Positions 7,455-14,269 of a stretch of DNA of 17,018 nucleotides are shown here, one piece after another. Source of the DNA: CAZNXE01 sp964576465 (lineage in GTDB: Bacteria; Planctomycetota; Planctomycetia; Pirellulales; JAEUIK01); contig CAZNXE010000103.1 of the NCBI GenBank assembly GCA_964576465.1, forward strand, positions 1-17,018. Direction: 5' to 3'. The notes below the pieces were generated by a model that was given only the letters and a program-made list of their open reading frames with translations, had not been told where the DNA came from and did no database searches. A program made the translations under genes and the position numbers. How positions within the stretch are numbered: the first letter of the stretch is position 1; every line of letters starts with the position of its first letter.

Positions 7455-8066
7455 TTATGATCGGCCTCGTCCTGGATAGGTGGATTTCTCAGTAATCACA
7501 AGATCCATGTAGATGTCGTGCGAGTCCATGGGAATCTCTGGGAACAGTTGGCACTCAAAAGCTGGCGCCACCAGCGGTGCATCGGGCCGGGCGTGCTGTA
7601 GCAGCTTGTCGTAGTAGCCCTTGCCATGCCCCATGCGGCCACCTTGTTGATCGAAGGCCACGCCGGGCACCATAATCAGATCGAGCGATTGGACTGCAAC
7701 TTGTTTGTCGGGCGTGTGCCGCAGGTCGGGGCGTGGTTCCAGGATCTTGTACATCCCGATTTCAAGTTCATCCATCGACTCCAGATGGAACAGCTCGAGT
7801 TCTCCCTCGTCGTTGCACCAGGGAACCACGATCTTCTTGTCGTGTTCCAATGCCGCCGGAAGGTAGTGCCGGGTGCGGACCTCACTGCGGACGTCGACAT
7901 AGAACAGCACCGTGTCGGCCTTCTCAAACGACGGCATGGCGACGAACGTTTCGCAAATCGTTTTGCTCAATGCGTCCTTGTTCTCTTGCGCCTTGCGCCG
8001 GGCATGCGCTTCAGTGCGAAGCGTTTGCTTGGTCTGTTGCAACTCTGATGGCTGGTCGCTGGTCAT
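7455..8066 (-). CDS. 5-formyltetrahydrofolate cyclo-ligase
   Basis: A 203-aa cytoplasmic enzyme of the 5-FTHF cyclo-ligase (MTHFS, YgfA) family. It converts 5-formyl-THF plus ATP to 5,10-methenyl-THF, returning the storage or inhibitory folate to the active C1 pool. The signature PGVAFDQQGGRMGHGKGYYD (134-153) contains the Gly-rich ATP/Mg site. VLFYVDVRSEVRT (53-65) corresponds to the substrate-binding N-terminal part. Length is standard. The ATG at 8066 has a Shine-Dalgarno (GAGGA) about 7 nt upstream. It is the first gene of a two-gene operon with ftr; the tight coupling of a folate enzyme to an H4MPT enzyme suggests coordinated control of both C1 pools. Confidence 0.93.
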   Translation of the reverse strand: MTSDQPSELQQTKQTLRTEAHARRKAQENKDALSKTICETFVAMPSFEKADTVLFYVDVRSEVRTRHYLPAALEHDKKIVVPWCNDEGELELFHLESMDELEIGMYKILEPRPDLRHTPDKQVAVQSLDLIMVPGVAFDQQGGRMGHGKGYYDKLLQHARPDAPLVAPAFECQLFPEIPMDSHDIYMDLVITEKSTYPGRGRS

Positions 8067-8195
8067 CGACGTCCTCGAATGTTCTGCCGCTGGTGATGGT
8101 TTCGCTTGCGAAGTGCTGTCGCGATCTCGCTATCGTAACGAATCGCCAATCGAAGGCAATCACTCTGAGACGTGGCATCTGACCGTTGGTGGGAG

Positions 8196-8212
8196 AGCAC
8201 AGTGCCTGTGCT
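8196..8212 (-). terminator. Short perfect hairpin downstream of the SRAP gene
   Basis: AGCACAG and CTGTGCT with a 3-nt loop lie 21 nt past the SRAP stop codon. No T-run follows on the minus strand, so it would be at best a factor-assisted stop or an mRNA 3'-end protector. Confidence 0.25.
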
Positions 8213-8232
8213 TGACGCTCAGCGTAGGACGT

Positions 8233-8712
8233 TTAGATTTGCTCCCCGATCAACACCGGCATGCGCTGGTGCTTGGTCATGTTCTGATAATAGGTGCTGG
8301 CACCTTGCGTGAGCATGTAGACGTGGGGTTGGTCGGATTGATCCTGCACGACAATCCCCTTGATCCCCTCGGTAATGGAAAACCAGATCCCCTTCTCCAA
8401 GCCAAACTGCGCGGGTATCACAACCTGCTCTGGCGATAGCCATCGCCATTTTCCTGCGTTCAGGCTTTCCTCTCGGCACCATCCTGTTTTTGGGAGCTTC
8501 GCGACACCCCCACCGCGATTGCCCCATTCGTACACACGCATGCGTCCATCGTGGATCACGGGCAATTGCGGATTTTGGTTGCGGTCCGCGAAATCGAAGA
8601 CAACCTCTTCAACCCCGCTGTCGCCTCGCTGCCTGATACGGCTTTGCAAGTTGTATTCCTCAAGCAGTTCAAGGTTGATCCGAGCTTTCAGGATCGAGAT
8701 AGCTCGACACAT
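8233..8712 (-). CDS. Divergent SRAP (YedK/HMCES-like) domain protein
   Basis: Starting at the ATG at 8712, a 159-aa protein begins MCRAISILKA. I read it as a very divergent SRAP protein, the family that crosslinks covalently to abasic sites in single-stranded DNA through Cys2. The catalytic pattern of E. coli YedK (Cys2, Asn37, Glu105, His160) is matched in order by Cys2, Asn47 (NPQLPVI), Glu106 (FGLEKGIWFSI, in place of GFYEW) and His148 (KHQRMPVLI, like HDRMPVIL). CREESLNAGKWRWLSPEQVV stands where the family has its NARSE/RRCLIPA region. The protein is about 60 aa shorter than YedK and lacks the canonical MCGRF and RWGLIP wording. A TTG at 8733 would add 7 residues and bury the Cys. The ATG has a GAGGAA Shine-Dalgarno and lies 11 nt after the polymerase stop, so the two genes form an operon. 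Confidence 0.7.
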   Translation of the reverse strand: MCRAISILKARINLELLEEYNLQSRIRQRGDSGVEEVVFDFADRNQNPQLPVIHDGRMRVYEWGNRGGGVAKLPKTGWCREESLNAGKWRWLSPEQVVIPAQFGLEKGIWFSITEGIKGIVVQDQSDQPHVYMLTQGASTYYQNMTKHQRMPVLIGEQI

Positions 8713-8723
8713 GGGAGCGTTCC

Positions 8724-9932
8724 TCAAAAACAAGACTTACCGTAGATGTCACAGATATCGTAAGCGTTCGCGGGGTCGCCATACACGTCTGCCAACGGCA
8801 GCGTCGACCCGCTTCTTAGGGCGAAGCGTCCAATGGATTCGTTCACTTTGTGTTTAAGGCGATCGATCACTTCTTCCCGTTCGTCACCCATCGGAAAGAG
8901 GCTCCGCTGTGCATGCTTGCGGTTTCGCAGCCGACCGGCAATGACGTGCATGTAATGCACGCTTGCGTTTCCTGTCCAAAGGCGGCGCAGCAAACGAAGC
9001 GCCGCAAGGCATAGCTCTTCAAATCGCCATGACGTGGCCATCATACTTTCGCGCAGCACGCCACGTCCCGATGGCTTGAATGACAAATCAAGAATGAGTT
9101 GATCGCAGCCGAGTTGGTAGTAGTTCAGCGCCTCCACCAGTCGCTCGATATTGCGAACAACGAAGGCCTGCAACCGATCGATGTCCGCGGTCGCTCGCCC
9201 CAAGCTTCCACCCCGCGCGATGAATTTGTGTCGTGGCCGCGTGGGAGAAATAGGAATCACGGCATCGCCATTCAGCTCCCACCACAAATCCTCGCCACGT
9301 TTCGTCAACAGTCGGCGGATCAAACGCCGATCTGCCTGTGCAAATTGATCACAGGTTGTGATGCCGTGCCCTGCTAGTTTGGCCGCGCTGCGGCGCGCAA
9401 TGCCTGTAATTTCGGTGACTGGCATCGCTTGCAACAGTGCGATGCGGTCGTCGTCATTGCGGACAACGTGATACCCGAAGGGTTTGTTGGTGTCTGAGGC
9501 CAGTTTGGCGAGTGTCCTGGTCGGTGCGATCCCAACGCTCACCGGCACCCCAACACGGTCGAGCACCCTCTTCTGTAAATCTCTTGCTTGCTCTGTTCCC
9601 GGATGCTTGACATCAAAAAACATCTCATCAATGGAGTAGTATTCAACCAGTGGACTACTCGCCTTGACGACGGCAAGCATGCGTCTGGATAGCGTTTCGT
9701 ACCACGTGAAATCACGCTTGATATAGATGCCATCAGGGCAAACAGGCAGGGCATCCCAAATGGGCATCCCCGTCGTGACTCCGGCGGCTTTCATTTCGTA
9801 GCTCTTGGCGATGATGCAGGCGCCGTGGTTACCAAGCACGCCGACCGGCAAACCGAGCAAGTGCGGCAGCCGCACTCGTTCCGCCGAGACATAAAAACAG
9901 TCGGCATCCACATGTCCGATGAATGGGGTCAT
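8724..9932 (-). CDS. Y-family translesion DNA polymerase (UmuC/DinB type)
   Basis: A 402-aa error-prone polymerase that copies damaged templates. I chose the ATG at 9932, which opens MTPFIGHVDADCFYVSAERV. A longer GTG frame to 10022 adds 30 unrelated residues and would place the LexA-like palindrome inside the coding region. Metal ligands are Asp9 (HVDAD) and Asp102-Glu103 (YYSIDEMFF); Tyr14 in DCFYVS is the likely steric gate. GVLGNHGACIIAKSYEMKAA is closer to the UmuC wording (NNDGCVIARS) than to DinB. An HhH-type thumb (ITGIARRSAAKLAGHGITTC) and a little-finger domain follow. There is no ImuB-like C-terminal extension and I see no clear clamp-binding motif. The gene is first in an operon with the SRAP-like gene; the palindrome at 9949-9962 suggests SOS control. 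Confidence 0.88.
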   Translation of the reverse strand: MTPFIGHVDADCFYVSAERVRLPHLLGLPVGVLGNHGACIIAKSYEMKAAGVTTGMPIWDALPVCPDGIYIKRDFTWYETLSRRMLAVVKASSPLVEYYSIDEMFFDVKHPGTEQARDLQKRVLDRVGVPVSVGIAPTRTLAKLASDTNKPFGYHVVRNDDDRIALLQAMPVTEITGIARRSAAKLAGHGITTCDQFAQADRRLIRRLLTKRGEDLWWELNGDAVIPISPTRPRHKFIARGGSLGRATADIDRLQAFVVRNIERLVEALNYYQLGCDQLILDLSFKPSGRGVLRESMMATSWRFEELCLAALRLLRRLWTGNASVHYMHVIAGRLRNRKHAQRSLFPMGDEREEVIDRLKHKVNESIGRFALRSGSTLPLADVYGDPANAYDICDIYGKSCF

Positions 9933-9948
9933 AAATGCCAGAAAACAG

Positions 9949-9962
9949 TGTACATTAGTACA
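9949..9962. promoter_or_regulatory. LexA-box-like palindrome upstream of the polymerase-SRAP operon
   Basis: TGTAC-N4-GTACA; on the coding (minus) strand it reads TGTACTAATGTACA. It ends 16 bp upstream of the polymerase ATG. The core GTAC-N4-GTAC fits the cyanobacterial LexA consensus RGTACNNNDGTWCB at every core position, deviating only at the two outermost bases. Position and gene content support an SOS operator; the LexA motif of this organism is not known from the window. Confidence 0.55.
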
Positions 9963-10089
9963 TGTGTCAAGCCCCTGCGAATGCCGCTGCAGGAAGGATC
10001 GTCTGTCGCCGTGGCCCGGCACGATCTATTTGGCAGCCGATCTTGAACACATACTTTAAGGCGAGCGGCGAATGAGAATTTACCAAAGG

Positions 10090-10144
10090 GACGCGTCAGC
10101 GAGGGACCAACCGGTAATACACTGCGTTCCCTCGCTCACGCGTC
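10090..10144. repeat. Long hairpin repeat (17-bp arms, one mismatch)
   Basis: GACGCGTCAGCGAGGGA (10090-10106) pairs with TCCCTCGCTCACGCGTC (10128-10144), 16 of 17 positions, around a 21-nt spacer. Weaker symmetry (ACCAA / TTGGT) extends outward. It lies in the 364-bp spacer between the divergent polymerase and serine hydrolase genes, where nothing else is seen. From memory, CCCTCGCTCACGCGTCGGG-type units are dispersed in many planctomycete genomes, which would make this a REP-like repeat. Confidence 0.65.
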
Positions 10145-10308
10145 GGGTTGTGATTGGTACGTTCTTATCTGCAGCACGCCTAGGAGTGCGGTTTCGTGAG
10201 CTTCTGGTCGTGGAATGTTCGCAAAATGATCCTGACTGTCGTATTCTCATCTCAATGGCCTAAGCCCGAATTGATTCCTTTTTTCCTTTCCGCCTCATGG
10301 GGACGAGA

Positions 10309-11355
10309 ATGCGCCTTCGATCACGAACGAACGTTTGGCGGCTTGTTTTTGCCGCCTGTCTGCTGCCGATTTTCTCACCTTCGACGTTCGGCGACGATCC
10401 GGTGGCGACCGTTGATTCGCCGTCTGATGCGGCCATTCGCCAACAGGGGCTCGCTGAATTAAAGGCCTTGTTGGACGAAACGAACACGCTGGCGGCGATG
10501 GTATTGCACAAAGACAAGGTGGTGGCGCAGTGGTATTGGAACGATGCGAACGCCGAGACGTCGTTTGAAGTGTGGTCCGTGTCGAAGTCCTACGCTTCAA
10601 CCTGCATTGGAATACTCATCGATCAGGGCAAGATCGACACGCTCGAAGACAAAGTCGGCAAGTACGTTCCTTCTTGGAACGAGGGCGAAAAAGCAGACAT
10701 CACCCTGCGTCATTTGCTTGAACAAACATCAGGGCTTGAAGAGTCGGGTAAGTTCTTCTTTTCAAAAAACCAATTGACCACTGCGCTCGAGGGCAAGATC
10801 CTTACAACGCCGGGTGACAAATGCCGTTACAACAACGCCGGCTGCAACGTGCTTTCGGCCATCATCACGGCGGCTTCCGGGAAGGATCCCGAAGAATTCA
10901 TGCGAGAAACGGTGTGGCAACCACTGGAAATGAATGACACGTCATGGCGTCGCGACAAGGCGGGCAACGTCATCACCTATGCCGGCATCCAAAGCACTAC
11001 GGCCGACTTGGCTCGCTTCGGACAATTATTCCTTCACCGTGGCAAATGGAATGGTCGCCAATTGCTGAGTGCCGATTGGATCGAAGAGGCCACCAACGAG
11101 CGCATCCAGATCGATTCCGTTGGAGGTCGTCAGCAACCGTACGGACTGTTGTGGTGGGTCGATTTCGATCTCGAGAACGTTCCCCACAACTACAATGCCC
11201 TCGGGCTGTTTGGGAACAATCTAACGGTCATTCCCGAATTGGATCTCATCGGCGTTCGCCTCGTCGGCAGCTATGCAAAGGGCGGCGGACTCATGCGCCG
11301 CACACCAGAATGGGTCAGCCGGCTGGCAGCCGTTGTTGCAAGCGATGAGGAATAG
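10309..11355 (+). CDS. Secreted serine hydrolase, beta-lactamase class C / PBP fold
   Basis: A 348-aa exported hydrolase. The start at 10309 (MRLRSRTNVWRLVFAACLLP) is preceded by GGGGA at 5-6 nt and gives a classic signal peptide; an in-frame ATG at 10297 would add four residues but has no visible Shine-Dalgarno. In numbering from 10297, motif 1 is S94-V-S-K97, carrying the acyl-enzyme Ser and general-base Lys. Motif 2 is Y178-N-N180. The KTG position is probably replaced by the ALGLFGN segment (301-307). The LRHLLEQTSGLEES block (137-150) and DLARFGQLFLHRGKWNGRQLLS (237-258) are typical of the beta-lactamase (PF00144) family. Members include esterases, D-aminopeptidases and DD-peptidases, so the substrate is unknown and antibiotic resistance should not be assumed. 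The gene is flanked by two hairpin repeats. Confidence 0.87.
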   Translation: MRLRSRTNVWRLVFAACLLPIFSPSTFGDDPVATVDSPSDAAIRQQGLAELKALLDETNTLAAMVLHKDKVVAQWYWNDANAETSFEVWSVSKSYASTCIGILIDQGKIDTLEDKVGKYVPSWNEGEKADITLRHLLEQTSGLEESGKFFFSKNQLTTALEGKILTTPGDKCRYNNAGCNVLSAIITAASGKDPEEFMRETVWQPLEMNDTSWRRDKAGNVITYAGIQSTTADLARFGQLFLHRGKWNGRQLLSADWIEEATNERIQIDSVGGRQQPYGLLWWVDFDLENVPHNYNALGLFGNNLTVIPELDLIGVRLVGSYAKGGGLMRRTPEWVSRLAAVVASDEE

Positions 11356-11469
11356 GTGCTCGCACGCGGGGTCGTCACTCACAACCAGCAGAGTTGGTGG
11401 CTGAGGATGCCCTCGAAAAAAGGGCGGACGCACAAGCGGGAATTACTCCGCAGGGGTACAACAACAAAG

Positions 11470-11497
11470 CCCAGAGTAAGCGGAGCGCCACTCTGGG
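11470..11497. repeat. Hairpin repeat between convergent genes
   Basis: CCCAGAGT (11470-11477) and ACTCTGGG (11490-11497) form a perfect 8-bp stem around a 12-nt loop, AAGCGGAGCGCC. It lies 16 bp past the stop of the minus-strand operon and 114 bp past the stop of the plus-strand hydrolase. It could serve as a bidirectional transcript end or be a dispersed REP-like unit; the sequence looks familiar to me from planctomycete intergenic regions. Confidence 0.55.
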
Positions 11498-11512
11498 TAG
11501 CCGACTGAGAGC

Positions 11513-12397
11513 CTATCGAGATGCCCGAAGAAATTCTCGACGGGTTGCGCGGACTCGGTTTTGAACGACTGCTGGCAACTTCGACCCCAACAGGTTGGCT
11601 CCGTCGAACCATGCGTGCGGCTCGGATAGAAGAAGGTGCGCCTCGACAAACAGCGCTCCGGCGGGCTGCACCAGTCGGGTAATCTTCAGATAGAAGCCCG
11701 TGCCTTGATAGGGCCTGGCGGGGCCTAGTTGAAGTTTGCCCGTGGTCCCGCGTTCCAACGTGCGCCACAGATTGGGAAACTCCTCGTCGTCGTTGAATCG
11801 CGGATCCAATAAGCCGGCAACCACGATGGAATCAGGCGTGCGACTCCAATAAGAGTGCAACGTCCCTTGGACTTCAACCTTCTTAATCAAGCGATAGCTG
11901 CCGTTGGCAAAACTTTCATGCTCCACACTCGCCTGATCGACAGCGATCCCACGGGCGGACAATTCATCAGCAGTAAGCGTATGACCCTGATCGCCGATTT
12001 CATCATCCCCACTGCTAGAGTCGAGCAGTTGGTCGAGAAATTCTTTGTCGGAAATGGCGTCGAGATCACCGTATGCGATGAACCACGTGTCGGCGCGGCG
12101 TGTAGGTGCCTGCTGATCGACGAGATGTTCCAAGTGCAGCACATGTCGTGAAACGACCGACTTGCGGAGTAGTTGGTCGGGCGTGTAGTCCGTTCCGGCA
12201 ACCTCGGCGATGATCGCTTGTTGCGCTGCTTCGCCCAAACCATCTGCCATGGTCGGCGGGGGGAGCGGACGTGAAACGTCTGAGGAAACCGCGACACCCT
12301 GCTCCAGCAATTCGTCGAACACGGGGTTCGCTTGTTGATGCGACGGATCGCCACCGAGAAGCAATACGACTAGCAGCGGAGTCAATAGTTCGATCAT
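11513..12397 (-). CDS. Secreted protein of unknown function, last gene of the PKS/ABC operon
   Basis: A 294-aa protein that I do not recognise. Residues 1-16 (MIELLTPLLVVLLLGG) are a short hydrophobic export signal; there is no lipobox Cys. The remainder is soluble and acidic (a DSSSGDDEIGD stretch at about 127-137). The C-terminal third (GTGFYLKITRLVQPAGALFV... and SEPHAWFDGANLLGSKLPA) looks like one beta-rich domain, and the end is basic (RVRATRREFLRASR). Its ATG overlaps the TGA of the ATPase gene (ATGA, 12394-12397), so translation is coupled to the transporter. It may be a periplasmic partner of the exporter, standing where a membrane-fusion protein would be expected, but it shows none of the coiled-coil or lipoyl features of that family. 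Confidence 0.8.
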   Translation of the reverse strand: MIELLTPLLVVLLLGGDPSHQQANPVFDELLEQGVAVSSDVSRPLPPPTMADGLGEAAQQAIIAEVAGTDYTPDQLLRKSVVSRHVLHLEHLVDQQAPTRRADTWFIAYGDLDAISDKEFLDQLLDSSSGDDEIGDQGHTLTADELSARGIAVDQASVEHESFANGSYRLIKKVEVQGTLHSYWSRTPDSIVVAGLLDPRFNDDEEFPNLWRTLERGTTGKLQLGPARPYQGTGFYLKITRLVQPAGALFVEAHLLLSEPHAWFDGANLLGSKLPAVVQNRVRATRREFLRASR

Positions 12398-13113
12398 GAT
12401 TCAACCGAAACCGTATCGCGATGAACGCGACGGTCCTCAACCACACGCCCATCGCTAATGCGAATCACACGCTCGGCCCGTTCGGCGACCTCGTCGCTGT
12501 GCGTGACGACGATCAATGTCAAACCTCGTTCGCGATGCAGGCGATCGAATAGATTAAGAATCGCTTCGCCCGTGTGCGAGTCAAGGTTCCCCGTCGGCTC
12601 GTCTGCCAACAGCAGTGAAGGGTCGTTCGCCAATGCGCGGGCGATGGCCACCCGTTGACGCTCGCCAACAGAAAGTTGGTTCGGGCGATGGTTAGCACGG
12701 TGCTGCATACTGACCAATTCAAGCAACTCGGCGGCTTTTTTCTGCCGTGCCGCGGCGGGCAGTGGTCCCTCGAACATCGGGACTTGCACATTTTGCACCG
12801 AGCTTAGTGTCGGTAACAACAGAAACGACTGAAAGATGAACCCAATCTGCTGCGAGCGAATTCGGTCGGTGTCCTTCATCTTGCTGATCGGGTTGCCCTC
12901 GAAGTACACTTCGCCGGAGGTGGGGCGGTCGAGTGTTCCCAAGATATTTAGCAACGTCGACTTGCCACTGCCGCTGGGCCCCATGATGGCAACATATTCG
13001 CCAACGTCGATCGCCAAGTTGACGTTCTCCAAGGCGGTGACGTTGCCGTCGGGGTACTTACGACCAACCGATTCGATGCGCAATAGCGGCGTGTCGCCGG
13101 TTTCCTTACTCAT
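12394..13113 (-). CDS. ABC transporter ATPase, MacB/LolD/DevA type
   Basis: A 239-aa cytoplasmic ATP-binding subunit of a mechanotransmission-type (type VII) ABC system. Walker A is GPSGSGKST (45-53), the Q-loop is Gln95 (IFQSFLLLPTLSSVQNV), the signature is LSVGERQRVAIARAL (147-161), Walker B is LLLADEP (167-173) with a following TGNLDSHTG D-loop, and the switch is His205 (VVTHSDEVA). The MGPSGSGKSTLLNILGTLDRPTSG wording is that of the LolD/MacB branch. The start codon lies inside the last codons of the permease gene (8-bp overlap), pairing the two as one transporter. Confidence 0.95.
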   Translation of the reverse strand: MSKETGDTPLLRIESVGRKYPDGNVTALENVNLAIDVGEYVAIMGPSGSGKSTLLNILGTLDRPTSGEVYFEGNPISKMKDTDRIRSQQIGFIFQSFLLLPTLSSVQNVQVPMFEGPLPAAARQKKAAELLELVSMQHRANHRPNQLSVGERQRVAIARALANDPSLLLADEPTGNLDSHTGEAILNLFDRLHRERGLTLIVVTHSDEVAERAERVIRISDGRVVEDRRVHRDTVSVES

Positions 13114-14257
13114 GACTCAAACCCTCCGATGGCTGTAGACGAGACGCCTGATACGCTGGATACGCCCCGCCGACCAAGGCGACACCAATCGCCAGCATCA
13201 GGCCGATCCCCAATACGTCCAGAGCTACGTTGCCCCGAACAAAACCGCTGACCGCTGGCAGGGTTGCCAACCACCAGGTAAAGAGGACCGCAATCGTGCT
13301 GCCTATCAGTGCTCCAAGAAGACTGATGAAAACGCATTCGCTCATAATCATTCGTACAATGCGCCCGCGCCGCCAGCCGATTGCCCTCAGGATACTAATT
13401 TCGCGGATTCGCTCAATCACGGACATCAACATCGTGTTCAGCATTCCGAAGCTGCCGACGGCGACAGCAATTAGCGATGTCAACCAAGCCATGGCTTGCG
13501 CCGTCTTCAGATAGACGGAGTTGCTGATGTATTCTTGCGTGGGCATGGCGATGACACCATACGATTTTCCTTGTTCGTTTCGCAACGCATTGATTTGTCG
13601 GCAAATGTCCTGGTTCGTGGCATCGCCCATCGCGGTATGATCGAGCCGCACCGAGAAACCTGTCGCGCTGTTTTCGCGAAACATCACTTCTTGCAGTTGC
13701 TTCAGCGGAACGGTGATGGCACCGTTCTCGAAGACGTTATAACTCTGATAGACGCCGACAACTTTGAACTCCTCACGCTGAATCACGATCACGTCGCCCA
13801 CATGCTTGTCGAGGTTCTGGGAAATCGTCTTTCCCAGCAACGCGACTTTGTTGTCGTTGGAAGTATAGGGGCCCCCTTCGATGAACTTAAGCTCATCAAG
13901 CAGGAACGTACCGGGCTCCCAACCTTGGACCAAGACGCTGATCACATCGCTGGTCTTTGAGTAGTCGATCAATTCCAACAAGCCGGGTGAGACACCGTTG
14001 ACCCCCGGGACTTCGCGTATGCGAACTGCCAAGCTCGCGTCTAAATCGCTGCTGAGTTGATCGAGGACGCCCTCTTGGATGACGAGAATCTCTACGCCAC
14101 CACTACTCAGCGATTCGTAGGCCGATTGTTTGAAGTCGTGCGAGACACCCAATAAGACAACCGCCGTTGCGATGGCAACCGCGATCCCCCCGGCGGTGAG
14201 CATGGTGCGTGCCAGCCGATAGCGAAGATTGATCAAGATGAAGGTCAAGAACCACAT
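13106..14257 (-). CDS. ABC transporter permease, MacB/FtsX/DevC type
   Basis: A 383-aa inner-membrane subunit with the four-helix FtsX/MacB layout: TM1 about 20-38, a large periplasmic MacB-type domain (39-255), and TM2 about 256-280, TM3 about 305-332 and TM4 about 348-368. The cytoplasmic coupling helix motif ERIREISILRAIGWRRGRIV (282-301) is diagnostic. Such pumps drive periplasmic or envelope substrates outward instead of carrying them through the membrane channel. The size and single-copy layout resemble DevC of the heterocyst glycolipid exporter. The start ATG at 14257 has GAGG about 10 nt upstream, in the 12-nt gap after the hydrolase gene. It forms a pair with the downstream ATPase. 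Confidence 0.93.
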   Translation of the reverse strand: MWFLTFILINLRYRLARTMLTAGGIAVAIATAVVLLGVSHDFKQSAYESLSSGGVEILVIQEGVLDQLSSDLDASLAVRIREVPGVNGVSPGLLELIDYSKTSDVISVLVQGWEPGTFLLDELKFIEGGPYTSNDNKVALLGKTISQNLDKHVGDVIVIQREEFKVVGVYQSYNVFENGAITVPLKQLQEVMFRENSATGFSVRLDHTAMGDATNQDICRQINALRNEQGKSYGVIAMPTQEYISNSVYLKTAQAMAWLTSLIAVAVGSFGMLNTMLMSVIERIREISILRAIGWRRGRIVRMIMSECVFISLLGALIGSTIAVLFTWWLATLPAVSGFVRGNVALDVLGIGLMLAIGVALVGGAYPAYQASRLQPSEGLSHE

Positions 14258-14269
14258 CGCGCGCGTGCC

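Noticed and set aside
6871..7479. A 202-codon plus-strand open frame over ftr
   Set aside because: Antisense to ftr, which matches its family over its full length.
9933..10022. N-terminal extension of the polymerase to a GTG at 10022
   Set aside because: The 30 extra residues precede the normal family start and would bury the LexA-like palindrome in coding sequence.
10309..11355. Calling the serine hydrolase an antibiotic-resistance beta-lactamase
   Set aside because: SxxK and YxN are shared by many esterases and peptidases of this fold, and the KTG motif is not clearly present; nothing points to beta-lactam hydrolysis.
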